64,000 nucleotides of DNA from Holothuria scabra (Eukaryota > Echinodermata > Holothuroidea > Aspidochirotida > Holothuriidae). The notes under the pieces were generated by a model, which saw only the letters and a list, made by a program, of their open reading frames with translations, was not told the origin of the DNA and ran no database searches. The position numbers and the translations under genes are program-made. Shown here in pieces: positions 11,286 to 24,938 of the stretch (position 1 is the stretch's first letter; each line of letters begins with the position of its first letter). The DNA lies in NCBI GenBank assembly GCA_037179385.1, contig CM074193.1, positions 40,952,846 through 41,016,845 of the forward strand, written 5' to 3'.

Positions 11286-14200
11286 ATTGAGTGCATGCAT
11301 TTCAACTTTCTATCTCAGTTTAGAAATGTCAAATTGAGATGGCACTTAAAATGTGCCAATTAATTTTTACGCTTTATACTGCTCTTTTCGAAGTAGACTT
11401 TAGGAACACTTCAATTGTATTTTCTGCTTTTTGAAGTAATAGCGACAATTGTTTCAGTGGTTGAGGCTATGTTCGATACCGTGGTATTTACGTGACCGGA
11501 TGCAAGGACTTTTCAGCTGGGGGTAGGTTTGGGCGCAACGTGAGAAGAATTAATTGCTCCGCTAATGCGTATCAATTACCAAATGTTATCACATTACCCT
11601 TAAAAATATCGAATGACAAAAATAGACCACACATAGTGCTTACTCACAAAAATAATAAATGTTCTGCAAGTCATAGAGTAGTACCACGTTATTATCACAG
11701 CTTGATGGGACTAGTGGTGACTTAAAGTGTTAAAAGATGGTTCATATCCGATGTTTTTGAAAGGAAAATAGTTCAATAAACTACATAACAATTGAGGAAA
11801 CCACAACAGAAGTTATTTAGAAGGAAGAGAAATAAAGTGTTTTCTATGTTGCTATGGCATCAAAAACACCTCGCAAAACCACCATTAAGGAACACTTTAC
11901 TCTTCCTTTCATTTTTCAAGTTTTGTTAACTTTATGAATTATTGTAATAACCTAGTACATTGCCTTTTAAATAATAAAACGGAATTCACAAAATATATTA
12001 TGGTTTCTTGCTTCTTTTGTTTCCGTTCTTGAATTAATCAACCTAAATAATAAGTTTCCAGGAAGATAAAACCACAAAAACTAGAGGCAGAAAAGTATAA
12101 ATAGGGCATAGAGGAATCATTTCAAGTTACGGAGAAGTCAGATAAATTTGCGTTTCCCGCCTGCGGCATATTGAAAGGAAATGGGATCTTGACGTTACGA
12201 ATGATTTACATTCGTGCCGCCGTCACGATTTTACTTTTCTAAGATATTTCTAACTTTTAGTCTAGTTGATAAAATCTGCCCTTCAAATAGATTTATGTGA
12301 TTCGCCAAATGTCAATAAACTCGACCTTTACGAAGGCACTGATTTCACAGTGATATAGTGTGGACATGTGATGGCTTATCACTGAAATGCCCTCTTAGCT
12401 GCTTAGTCCAAAAACGTAGCATGAGGACGGAAAAACCCAGGAAGCCAAAAGGCTAAGTTACCGTTACAATAATCTGTGTCGCTGAAATGTAAACTTTTGT
12501 TTTTCAAATTGACAGTGTTTCTTAAAAAGTAAAACCTAACAGGTTTCACCTTTTTAATATGGGTAATGAACATGTTATATCATGTACGAGATTCCTCACA
12601 GATACTGATATTAATACTTCATGTTTAGAAGATTTTTGGTTCTGAACTCTGATGAATCTACGAAAAAACTGATAGGCTTCATCTAATAAACATGGGCAAT
12701 GTACTTGCCTAGTGTCACAAACGCACATACACACGCACACACACACACACACATCGACACGTACACAAGGCTTCACCGTTGCATAGATTCTCGCGTGCTT
12801 TTGGCAAGGAATCCAAATCACTATCATTTGTTCATTCTAAAAAAATAAAGAATGACTCATTTTCGATGGAAGTTTTCACTTGAGATTTACACCAAAAAAA
12901 TATTTTAACAATTTTAAAATTACACATAGGCTAATTGCCCTAAAAATGCAGACTGCGGTTCTTCTCCAGAGGGGTCCAAGAAAAAAGAATTTCTTCTCCG
13001 ATGGTATACAGAACTGTGTTACCTTAATTTAAACAGTAGTGCATGAACACATTGTTTAAACATCTATATGTGGACGTTTTCTCGTAATTTTCTCTCATAG
13101 ATTTAAATATAGTTGAATATCTACTTTTATACGGCGCACCTTTCGTTTATAGTGAGTTTACACATCACACGTGATGTTACCAGACATGGAATCTTTACTC
13201 ATTTGCACAACGACATTTTCAGTGAAAAATATATGTGTGCAGTTTTCATTAGTAAATGTCAACTCAGTCTCATCTCTAGCCTCGTTAAAATTTACAACGG
13301 TGAATGACAAATAAAACCAGTACGCTATATTGATAACAAAATTGGGCAAATAAAAAGGAGTTAAACGCTATCAAAATTTTGTTGAATGTCTTATAAATAA
13401 CCATCAAATTAGCAATATTCGTCCATTATGGGTCGATGTCCTGGTGATTGATACACCGTCTTTACTGCATTAGAACATAGTACAATTTCACAAAATAAAT
13501 TGGTCGACATGTGCTCGCCCGTGACCATACTGTAGTTAGCGATTTCGACCGGACAGGCAACGTGACAAGTTCAAGTCAAATATCAGCATTTCCCGCGTCT
13601 TTGTTTTCATTAAGTGTCGACTTTTCCGACCCCAAGGGGATACTTAACCCTGTTTCAGGGAGTGTCGTTTGTAGGTAACACTCTGATAAACCCAGTGTGT
13701 AGCTTGATCCTATTAAACGAGCGAACAAATCATGAGGCAGTTGAATGACACGTGAAACGAATAGAACAGATAGATTTTCGAGAGACGAACCTACCCTACA
13801 ACACCTCAAAGAATACAAAAATCAGGGCTAAATTCAATTCGGTTGGATACCATGAACACCTTCTGCAATACTGATCCTCTTTACTTGAGATGTTGAAGTA
13901 AGAGTATATTTTCAACCACTTACAATAAATTAAATGATAAAAACAAACGTCACCATATAATTAGATATTCTGACATTGTTTAAACAAATATATGAAAAGA
14001 ACGACTTTAGTGAAAAATAAAACCAAATCAAGACGAAAGGTTACATTCAGTTCTGAATTTATTTTTGTATTTGACACCAGTCACGTCAATTTGATCGATT
14101 TCCATATCACCCCTGAGTGTTGTCCTATTTTGTATTTGGTAAATCAAGAATTTAGTAATGGTTATGTTTGAAATATTTAGGTTCCGCAAATAATAAAAGG

Positions 14201-14310
14201 AGGTTGCTTGAGTGCTAAATTCTTACAGGAACTTAAGATACTAAGTCTATTTTTTGTGCCGTAGGGTCAACTAAAGAATAATAAATGGTAGCGTCAATCT
14301 TTAATCGAAT
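11286..14310. other. Intergenic with (CA)n
   Basis: A (CA)n tract lies at about 12724-12753. No coding region or larger repeat recognised. Confidence 0.5.
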
Positions 14311-14548
14311 GTAGGTGTGTGTGTGTGGGGGGGTGGGTGGGGGTGGACACTTTCGTTAAAATAAATACTGTGTGAAAATCTTGTCACTGGGAGTTTTTCC
14401 AAACTGTGAGGATATGGGTGACCATGTAGGTGTGTGGGAGGGGGGCGACGGGGGGGGGGTGTACATGATCACTTTCGTTAAAATAAATATAATTGTGTAA
14501 AAATCTAGTCATTTAGAGTTTTTCCAAACTGTGGGTATACGTGTGACC
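14311..14548. repeat. Two tandem units of about 118 bp
   Basis: Units at 14311-14425 and 14426-14548 share GTAGGTGTGTG plus a G-rich run, ACTTTCGTTAAAATAAATA and GAGTTTTTCCAAACTGTG. Confidence 0.85.
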
Positions 14549-16097
14549 CTGGTACCCCGGGATTTGAAGACCGTGGTAATGGAATTAATTATCCAGTAAG
14601 TCGAGATTGCAGTAGCATTATAATTAGTCATTCACTAGCCTTGGAATTATACTTTAGCGGAACATATAAGGCACAAATGACTATCATTCGGTCACAACGC
14701 CAACATTACGGGGTTTATATTATTATCTTCAACCAAGAAATTGCTAAACAACTCCCTGTCCAAACATTTTTTAGCGTGTCTCCAGGCAGGGAGAAACTGA
14801 TTGTTAACTTCTAAGAATTTTGACGGTGAGTGATGTGAGATTGGGGAGCTTTTAAGAAACTTGTTAACACAAGTATTTAGTCCTTTGAAGGCGTCTTGAA
14901 TATTTTCCCAACTTTATTTCATGCTAATTTTCGCGTATTTTATTTCCCTTCTCTATCTTTGAATGAGGGTGGTAGAGTTATACAGACGTCTTCACGGCGT
15001 CCCCGCCCCGATGTTTAGAACTTATCGAATATGTGGGAGACGGTCCGGTAAAGTAATATAAATTAACACCGCGCTCAATTCTTCATTAGCCTAAGTTGTA
15101 ATGCTTTGTTTGATCCACACTTGTCACCAAGTTGCAGTCAAAGTATTAAATTCAGGAAGGCCATGTGCACAACATGAGCAGGATTTAAAAGATGTGGGTT
15201 TCTCCCTTTACACCTACTCCCATCAACATAACTCGGAATCAATCATTTAAATGACTTCTGTGCTGTTGTTAATCACTGCCCGTTTAGTAGACACTATGCA
15301 TCCTGCATGAACAAACCACCCGAAAATCAGCAGGAAGGAAAGAAGATTGCTTCTGCTCATGTACAGTTCATTTTTTCTGCGAGCTCCGTCCTCTCTTCTA
15401 TATCGTCCGGGAATCGAAAAGTCCTTTAGTACATCAGAACGTCATTTCCGATGTACAATGGTGAATCAGTAAGGGCATAAATTAATGAGTGGAATCCGAA
15501 AGTTGAGGAAGTTAGGAAGTTTTTTAAGGATGAGAACTCTACCAAATTATTTTGTTTTACTGATATCTTCACGGTTTAATTAAGCACTAACACCAAATCG
15601 TATTGTTTGGAACACGAAAGAGATGCAATTTCCCGACCAATTAAAGAATCTACATTGTCCTAATCCTGATTTGAGTTCCTGTTAAACCTTTTAAACATTT
15701 TAAAATTTCGTGTTAACATAGGACTATATGTTTTTGTAATCTCACCCAGCTCGGATGCAACTGTTGTCTATAAAAATCTCCAATTCTTCCAAAGGTCCTT
15801 TTCATATCATTTTAACCTTTACCAAGGTATTTTAGCTGCAATTAAACCTTACAAGCAAATCACGAAGGACTTGGTTCTCAAGTTTAATTGAACATTTATA
15901 GCTAACTACCTTTGCATTAACTCAGCTTTCTCCTGTTTCGTCGCTCCCTGAACTCATCTGTTCATAGGTCCGACTTGCAGACACTCTGGACTTGAACTTG
16001 ATGTATTACCCTTGAAAGTTTTATGAGGAAAGCTCAAAACATTCCCTTAAAATTCTTTCTAAGAATTTAGATGTTATCGCAAATGTATAGAAACTTC
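14549..16097. other. Intergenic, nothing recognised
   Basis: No repeat, RNA gene or coding signal could be supported. Confidence 0.5.
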
Positions 16098-16700
16098 AAC
16101 AGTTCGGGAGATAACCTCTTTCGGGGGAAATCAATTTCCACCCGATCGGGGATTATTTTGCCATGGGTGGCGCCATTTTGAAATATCTCCCACGATGCAT
16201 TGCGATCCTACCGCGCAAATTCAACGGAGATAACGTTCAAAACAGCCTTGCAATTTTTATGGATTTTAGGAAAGAGAAATTCGGGCATTTTAAAAAACTC
16301 TGTTGACAGGGGAATAAAAAAGCTTCGTCAGGTATGATTGTTCACCACGCCGATTTTGAGAAATCGAGCAATTTTGCTACCTTCTTTGTCCTAAGCTTAA
16401 TTTATAGACTCCACGCAGCCGCAAGTTTTGTACACCATTTTTCACTTGAAGGTGTGCAAGTGGGTCGTGCTAGCACATACGTTTGTAAATACGTAGTTGA
16501 AGGTCCATGGTAATTTCGTTTTTTTATGTCTAAACTATTACCCCACAATTGAATGTACACACATTTATTAAACAATTCGACGACTGTGAAGAGGTAGACA
16601 CTAAGTGCTCATAAATATACATACCGTTGAAACAGGCAAATTTTCCCCCAATCGGGGTAATACTCATTTTCTCCCGAAAGCGGTTATCTCCCGAACTGTT
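16098..16700 (+). mobile_element. 603-bp TIR element, copy 1
   Basis: Inverted ends of about 33 bp start AACAGTTCGGGAGATAACC on each side. The left one continues CTCTTTCGGGGGAAA, the right one (complement) CGCTTTCGGGAGAAA. It is non-coding. It contains GGTGGCGCCATTTTGAAAT near the left. A near-identical layout occurs at 45591. Confidence 0.9.
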
Positions 16701-18739
16701 CAAAGGCAATGCATGCTGTCTTAACCTTTTCTGATTAATAGAGGAAACAGACAATATAAAAGGTAAATGCGAATAATCACTCAGTCTGGCAACTATTTTC
16801 TGTCCGTACAGGGAAAATTAACGATTATTTGGCTTCTTTTAATTTTCGGTTGTCAGGTGTGGCTCCTAAAGGAGCCAAATTTGAACAACTCATGAAGTGA
16901 TTCTCGTCGAATGGACGTGGGCTTGAATTTCAAAGAATTGTTCTTACATGTTAGTTTTATGTATGCTTTGTATGAGTTGAAAAGTTTAATAATGATAAAC
17001 GAATTACATCTGGACAATATCAAAATAAGGTCCAATTAGGCCTTACATATCGGCCTTTTAAAGCACATTTTCCCCTTTTCCTTGACTAGAGATGTCTGAA
17101 ATGTAACTTTTATATTTCTTACTGAAAAAAGATTTTCTTGCAGTCTTAGGTAATTCTACAAGTTCCCTCCCAAATAAAGCTGCGTGACGTAAGCATGACG
17201 TCAGTAACAACTTTACTTTGAAGATTGAATGTCTTCATGTAATGCTTCTATTTACTAATTAATGTGGACACGTAGTCCGTGCACCTCTGCAAGTAATACG
17301 CGAGAGTGAATGATCCTGATGACATTACAGTGCTACAGCGGAAACTGTTCACTGTCTCACAACAGCATCATTTCCCTCATTTAGGAAAGGATAGGCACTT
17401 GAAAAATGTACCTTTATTCTTTTTTAAAGTCGTTTTTTTCGTTTAAGGTGTTAGTTAGTAAGTATTCATAATGCTGAATACTATAGCATGACAACAATGA
17501 ACATTAAAAAATAGTGATTCCATTTTTTTAAAGGAGTTTTTGGCCGAGGTCCAAAATCGGTTGCATTGAAAGAGAATTGTTGTTAAGTCTCTACGATGGC
17601 AAAGGGACATCGGAAAGCCTTTGTGACTAACTCTGCTCTAAATGTGACCTGTACAGCTGTCCCTCACCTTAAAGGACTAATTATTTTAGGTATTCAAGTC
17701 ATGATTACAACAGGTAATTTCAAATGTTTCAAATAATAATTCAGTATATTGAAAGCTAATCTCAAAATTTTAACATACAGTTAATACCTAATACCTTCAT
17801 CATTGGTGGGGTAATTGCCCCCCCTTCCCCAAGGATCGACGCCCCTGTTGTGACTTTTATGGTCTAAATGTTGTCTTTAATCCCTTAAAACCGTTATCTT
17901 AAATTTCATTTTTTTATGATTGAAAAACGTTACTATTGTGGCTAAGCCCAAATTATCATGATTAAAACTCTGGTATTTAGTCCATGGAAGTGAAATCTTT
18001 ACAATTTTGACCTTTTGATAAGAATGTTGACTTCGAATGAACCTTTTTATTAAATGTCAAAGTTTTCTCGATAAAAGGCAATTTCCAAGAATCAGAAAAA
18101 AATGATCAAAAGCCAACCAAATTGTCAATAAGACGAAATCGGTTGTAGACATCGAAATGGAGATTAACAACCTAACGATTTTTAATTCGAAATCCGATCT
18201 CATTTTTTTTCTAAATCAAACCTATAAAGTCATTAATAAGAATTTCTTCTATTGATTGTTACAGTATAACTAATTCTCACTGGTCTCACAATAAACTGTT
18301 CAATTTATTCTATTCACTGTGAACACAAATCAGTGAAAACAGTGTATAGACTGACTAATCACTTTAGTAAAAATATTAAATTATATTTGATTCAGTTGAA
18401 TTAGTCTAACAAATGTTAAGTCTCCTAGGCTAAGTTTTGACTGATACCCTTCTGCCCTTTAGTCCACTACTACGAAAGTAGTCAGATGTCATCACAAGTT
18501 GGTCAAATATGAGTGACTAATTTAGCTAATCAATTTAGACACCATTTTGACTAGTTTAAGTTCCAGTGTTATTATGCAAATCATCGGTAATCGTTTTAAC
18601 GAAGGTTTACAAATTTTTGGCGCTTTCCTACCAAAGACGAGGATTTGTTATTTCCAATGACAGATACAATTTCGGTTTCACTGACATAGAGGCTATATTG
18701 TATCCTGCAGTTTGTTCGTTAGTGTTTCATGCCTTCCCG
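16701..18739. other. Intergenic, nothing recognised
   Basis: AT-rich spacer between a TIR element and a family D copy. Confidence 0.5.
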
Positions 18740-18997
18740 TATAAACGAACCCGATCAGCACTTGTATTTAGTGACTGTAGAGAGCCATTAGTGGGGTCCA
18801 TCAGCCCTAAATCGACTTCATGTATTGTTTATATGAATTTCAAACCTTATTATTAAGTGAAATTGAGGGAATTAATTCCGTGTACAAGCATAGGTAAGCA
18901 ATGAAATTGGAAGACTAAAGGTAAAGGACCCCACTGAGTTATGTCCGACTAAAATCAGACCATCAAAAGATTAATTGACTGTCCGGATTTGTCTCTA
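18740..18997 (-). mobile_element. Family D MITE, inverted copy
   Basis: TATAAACGAACCCGAT at the left and GTCCGGATTTGTCTCTA at the right, with AGTGACTGTAGAGAGCCATT inside. This is the complement of the orientation at 42684. Confidence 0.75.
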
Positions 18998-20933
18998 CCG
19001 TCTGATTCAATTCAACGGCTGCTACTACTTTTTTCCTGTGCGCTTTTTTCGAACAGGTTGTATCCGCCATCCTATTGGGGCATGTAGCCTATTGTTGGTT
19101 AGTTAGATGGAGTTTTACGGCCCAGTTTCCAAGCAATTGGTTCAAGTGTGTACGTGTTATAGACTGTGTTGACGTCATTCCGTGTTTGTCACGGGCGTTT
19201 CTTTCAATAAATGTGCACCTTGTAGACGTCCTGAAACTGCGCAGCAAGCCGTGGAATGTCTTGTTTTATAATTAGGCACATGATTTGTACAAACATATAG
19301 ACGGAATTAAACGTAAATATATTCAGTCGCAACCCAAGCTTCTCTCAGTTTCAAATGATTCCTTACAGATAATGATTACAAACTACACAGAAACAAAAGG
19401 CAAACTTGAGAATTTAGAAGTAAAACTCTCCCTGATTACCTCACTAACAAATATTTAAGGGAATTCACGACACTAAAGGTTCCTCGTGTAAGCATTAAAT
19501 AACTGTGTACGTTCCCCAAAGCTACGTAGTTGTGCAGGAAGTGTTAAAACTAGGTTGCTCTTCGGAAGAGGAAAGTATATAGTAACAAAAGACAAACAAA
19601 ACAAAGTTTTGACGAGATTCAAATTCCTCTTGAGATTTGGACAAGTTTAAGACTCTGAGAAAGACATGCTGCCGCCACAGGCAGTGCTTGATCTATATAG
19701 ATACCCAGTTTAGGAGCAAATTGCAAAATCCTCCGCAAAAGATAATCTGTTCTCTTTATTGTTTAAGTCAATGACGAGTTTTAGCAAGAGTTTATAATAA
19801 TGCGAGATTACAAGGACAACTACGCAGTACTTAGGTTAAGAACTACACTCTCTTATTGCAAGGTGCAATAACAATTTTACGTTTCATGTCAGATTACGTG
19901 ATGTAATTTATCTTGGCCACTCCAAAGGGAAAATAACATTCTTATGACATTTTCGTAGGTTAACTTTAAACCCCTCAAAAGGAAGCCGTCAGGAGAAGTC
20001 TTTAATGGTCAGATGTCATCACCCTATCCTATTTTGAAAGGCTGCCATCAATCATGAAAGACCATAGACATACGGGAGGGGGGGGGGTAATGTTTACCGG
20101 AATTCAGAGTTTTAGAAAAAGCTGCAGCTGCCACACAACAATTGCATTAGTGTTACTCTTCCTTTCCCGAACTATACTATTTTGCACATACGGGGGGGGG
20201 GGGGAGTGCACTTTGCTCCCCTCCCCTCCTGTACACTGATGGAAACCCAACATTTTTTCTCAGAGAAACAACTGTGCCAGAATGTATAAGATCTAAAGAG
20301 ATCACAAAGAAGGCAATGAAGATGGAAGATGGGGTTGGGGCTGATCTAATTGCGGCCGAATGTTTCCCTGATTTTTGGGGAATGACTGAGTATCCGACAC
20401 ACTTTCTAAGCGGAGCGCCACCACCGGTTAACGTGGATAAATGTATCACTTTCATTGAACGAAATGAAAATGTGAAGAAGACTAATATTTGGAAAATGAG
20501 TTTGTATGCAAATTGTACAGATAGGGTTAATCTTTCCACATTCAGTGGAAATTCGGTTATTTAGAAACGACGTTTTCTCTCTTTTCAGTCTTTCAGGAAA
20601 ACCCTGTGTATAAATGGACAAGGTTAACCAACGCTGGACCTGTACATTAAATGGAGGATAATGCTCTTACGGGGTTTATGCTATCTCTGGGTGCACTCAG
20701 GCTACGCCCTTTGTGCATCGCTTGCATTAACCCCGATCGTGTTATGTAAAGTTTAACATAGGTATAATGCTTTGTACATGATACAAGTTACAGTTGTTAT
20801 TCACTTCAAGACACCACGGACTTCTAATGCATGGACAGAGCACGGAACATGTACGTCCTGTGCGTAGATCGTCGCCACCTCCTGGAGTAAATCAAAACTA
20901 AAGTAATGATTGTTTCCCGAAAGGGTTATCCTG
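18998..20933. other. Intergenic with poly(G) runs and dispersed motif
   Basis: The dispersed motif TTAGTTAGATGGAGTTTTAC occurs at 19098. Two poly(G) runs each follow CATACGGG (20073-20088 and 20190-20204). No gene. Confidence 0.5.
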
Positions 20934-23301
20934 CAGGGGTGGCGCCAGCGGGGTGGGGGGGGTGGGGGTGGGACCATGGTTCCCCGTCGGGGAAGACTGC
21001 CCCCCGTTGGGAAGGTCGACGGTTTCGTCGGGGAGGCCTAAAAATAATAAAAAAAATAATTAAAAAACCTAAAAGGACTGAAGTCACAAGCTGGGTGATC
21101 TTGAACTTATTTTTTTGATTTGTAACGTTAATGATATTTTAATGCATATTGAAATTGATTTTTAATCACTTCTTCTTAGCTCTGTTATAACTTATTCCAT
21201 GTACCTTGTCCTATCCCATCCTTCGTCGGAGAAGGACGGCATTTTTTGCATGAGGCTTAAAAAGGAAAACCGTAAAGGACTGAAGTTACTGGATGGATGA
21301 TCATGAACTGTGTTTCATTATTAATTTTTTTTCTTTTGTAGCCATATTCCAATGCATATCTGAATCGGTTGTAATTACATCTTACTAGCTCTGCTATCCC
21401 TCGTCATGTCCCCGTCGGGGAAGACTGCGCCTCCCCTGTTGTTGAGAAAATCCAATTTTGTCGGGGAGCCTTCATCCACACGCCCACGATAAAAGATGTG
21501 GGCCTGATAACTTCAGTCCGTAGGACGATTTTCTCGATTTTGCTTACTAGAAGACTATATTCTTCAAGGAAACTCACAATTTCGAATTTTCCTTACAAAA
21601 ACACGGGACGAGTGGCTTTTCATTTGCATTCAGTGCCCCATGGTCTGCCATATGGCTCTCTCCGACAACCGAATTCTAGCAACCGTATAACGAAAATCTA
21701 CTAGGTCATTATCAGCTACACATAATGATAAACTGTGGCGTGAATATGTCTCCCCATAAGTCTCACTAAAAATTCATTTGAAGCCACCTTGTAACGTGAC
21801 ATATTTTCAAATACGTTGGTAGTAAAGTCACTTAGAGTCTGGAGTTCGGGCAGTCACGTAGCTAATTTTATCTATTTATTAGATATTGCAATTGAGTACA
21901 ACGAAGATTCCTCGTAAAGTAAAAAGAAAAAAAAAAAAAAAAAAAAAAACAGAATATTTTCAATACCGTTGCGTCGTTTTCCCCTAAAAAGAGTCAAGAC
22001 CGTTACATCTAATTGTAGCAGTACCTTTTATCTGGTAATCTTCTGATCACTTAAAAAGTTGGGTTTTTTCTATTGAAGTGAAATTTTCATTTCAAAGGAA
22101 AGCTCAAAATAACGACTGCTCCATTTCTAGTTACACGTCTGGAGAATGTCACTTTCAGCTGTCTAAGGGGTTAAATATTTTAACAATTTTCTGTACGTTC
22201 CGCGCCAATTGATGGTGGAGCTCCGCTTAGATAGTGTTTTGGTCGAGCAAATTACTTAACAGAACAATGCATTCTTGCATATTATTCTTCGTCTTGTGGC
22301 AGTATTATAAAGTGAAAACTTTATTGCCAAAGAACGCTCAAAATAACGCATACTGTGTTTCTAGTTACCAGCCCGGGAATGCCTTTTCCTGCTGCCTGGG
22401 GATTCTCAGTTTCTCAAAAATTATCTGTGCGCTCAACTTGGATTGAATAGTCCTCCGAGCAGTATTACATTTTTCGGACAAAAGAAAAAAGGCAATTCTG
22501 TTCCCTCCCAAACTGAAACGCTCCCGTACGCCTATTTCAATATATAAAATATAAAAATTCAAATATATGGGAAGCTGAACTTTTTCCAATATTGTCCGCG
22601 GGAATTAAATCTGCCTGATTATAATGAAGTAACCCCAACAAAACTACAGATCACCCCTATTTGATTTTTCTGGTAAGGAGGTAAAAGTTTTCCATAAAAA
22701 CTCAAATTTCTGTCATAAAATTACAATTTATCTCCAGGTTCATATTGTTAAAAGTGGCAAAAGTTTGCAGTTTTGAAGGACACTCAGTACAATAAATAAC
22801 CAGGCAACTCTGTTAACCCCCATCATCCTACCTAATTTTGCTGTTGAAAGGCACATCACTTAATAAAGAACCCAAATTTTTTTATTATAACCCTACCAAA
22901 AACCAAATATTCTTATATATAATTTCAAAATTTCTGCAATAAAATAAGCTCTTAATTTTCAAATCTCCGTTCAAAAAAAGGGGAAAACTTTTCTGGCAAA
23001 CTTCTAGTCTCGTCTTGAGACCTTAGTACGTAAGAATAGAACAATTAACCCAAACAGAATTCCAGCTGTCGCGTACGTTGTTGAATTGCTCATATGAAGG
23101 ATGGATTCTTTAGTGAAACCTCAACATTTTAATGGTCGTTACAAAAGCCAAATTTCTTTCAAACATTTAAATTTTTCTTCAAAATAAATTCAAGATTTGT
23201 TAAAAAGAAAGCCAAAAATTTCAGCCTCAAATTTTGTCAAGTTACGTCCCAACGGGACTTACTCATCGCCTTTGTCGGGGCAAATCCTGACGCCACCCCT
23301 G
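20934..23301. mobile_element. 2.37-kb hAT-like non-autonomous element
   Basis: Ends CAGGGGTGGCGCCAG and (complement of right end) CAGGGGTGGCGTCAG, typical of hAT elements. The flanking 8-mers TTATCCTG and GTATTCTG match at six positions, so a decayed 8-bp target duplication is possible. No transposase was recognised. The interior has tandem diverged blocks: about 200-bp units marked CCCCGTCGGGGAAGACTGC (20982 and 21408) with AAGGACTGAAGT (21073 and 21270), and about 225-bp units marked GCTCAAAATAACG (22101 and 22332). Confidence 0.7.
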
Positions 23302-23903
23302 GTATTCTGCTAGCCTGTTTTGAGAAATATCTGAAGTTATGAAAGCGAAGAATAATTGATTGTTGCTTTGTTTGTGGGAAGTTACTGAGAAAGAACAGTT
23401 TATTGCTTCCGAGTACAACAAAAACTTTTCACCTGATACAACTGTTTTTGAAAAATAATGTGTAAATCTCCATGAAGCTTTTCTATACGGCACCTGACAA
23501 ACAACTCTGCAGCAATATTCTTGCAACAGTTCTCCACTAAGCTGATCTCTATATAAGTTGAGAATGCAACTGTGTTTGTGTGTGACAACTCTATTAAAAG
23601 CAGCAAAGTACAGTAACAAGCAGTCTATAAAATTAACCCTGAAATATAGCCTAAAACTTTTAGCACTGCCAAAGTTAAAGACCTTTGCAATAAAAAGAAA
23701 TACAAGTGTGTACGAAAAATAATGTAATCTCTAGGAAGCTTTCCTCCGGCGACATCTGACAAACAACACTGAAGCAATACATCCCACTTGTGACAACTTC
23801 TCTACAAACCTTACTGTATGTCTATGCTAGTTCAGTATGCAACTGTGATTTTGTGTCATAATTTTTTGAAAACAGCAATGTGAGGAAGGTGTTGTCTGTT
23901 ATA

Positions 23904-24208
23904 TTAAAGGCATATTTTCATCATCCCAAACAGTTCCAATTCTCCCAACCTACTTACTTCTAGCCCCTCCCACATTTATCTAAAACTCATCTTTATCCAG
24001 ACACAATCCTAGTTTATTGCTTCATGGCTTGTCCCAGTGGCCATGCAAGTCCATAATGTGTAATCAAGACACTCTCAGTGCCCATGCTGTGTAATTTAGC
24101 TATGATGCATTGTTTGAATGTGATGCCAATCAAAGAGCTGTACCAATTGAGAGTTTTGATATATGTATACTGAAACTGTAGTTTGGGGTGACGAATGACT
24201 GCCTTTAA
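23904..24208 (+). mobile_element. Family A MITE, copy 2 (305 bp, TTAA ends)
   Basis: Same orientation and length as the copy at 10981, no indels, about 97.7% identical by eye. All seven differences are transitions. It has the same TTAAAGGCA and TGCCTTTAA ends. Confidence 0.92.
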
Positions 24209-24292
24209 TTATTATGCATGAAATCTAGTGTAAGGAGTTTTAGCATGCACATACATAAAAGACCTTTACAGTTAAGCGATAACGTCTGTAGT

Positions 24293-24476
24293 GCCCATTG
24301 TCAATAGTTCCCCTTGTCAATAGTCCCCGTGTCACGGCATGGTCCCCAGTGTCACTGGTCTCCCGTGTCGTTGGTCCCGTAACCCTAACCCGGGAGCCGT
24401 AATGAGACAGGGGACCAATGAGACAGGGGACCAATAAAACGAAATAATAAGTGGGGACCAATGAGACGGGGGACTA
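24293..24476. repeat. Head-to-head 16-bp minisatellite
   Basis: The right side repeats GGGGACCAATGAGACA-type units. The left side carries the complementary unit (TGTCAATAGTCCCC and variants). The two arrays meet around CCCGTAACCCTAACCCGGGA (about 24376). Confidence 0.8.
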
Positions 24477-24620
24477 CAGAGCATACCCTGTACTAGGCCT
24501 AAGTTACACAGCCTACTAACTAATGTTTGACCGAACTGTTCAGTATTCCTATTTAGGCCTGGGCTAGTATCCTGTAGCCTACTATTGGTACAGTGAAAGC
24601 TTCTTCAGACAAGTCTGAGT

Positions 24621-24712
24621 CAGGGCTGTGTGTTCGTTACATGGCCTCGGCTCATTCCTCTGACAACACAGAGGAATGAACCTATAGGCCATGTAACGAA
24701 CACACAGTCCTG
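24621..24712. repeat. Long tight hairpin (about 38 bp stem)
   Basis: The left arm 24621-24662 and right arm 24669-24712 pair over 27 positions with one mismatch, then an internal loop (4 x 6 nt), then 11 perfect pairs. They close on a 6-nt loop ACAACA. It could be a small foldback element or a hairpin RNA source. Confidence 0.9.
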
Positions 24713-24938
24713 TTCGAGGGCTAGACTAAGCCTACTGTAAATAGACTTATGGAAATATACGTTTTTAACTCTTTCGCAAGGCTTCAAAATCAATAATGTG
24801 AGTCAAAACCTGTAGAGCTAGTTTACTGGATATTTTAAAAAGTTCCAAATCAAGCTTTCTAACTCTTAATTAAACTAATTACAGGTGCCTAACATTACGA
24901 TATCTACTGTATGATACTTGGAAAGAGTAACTTACGCT

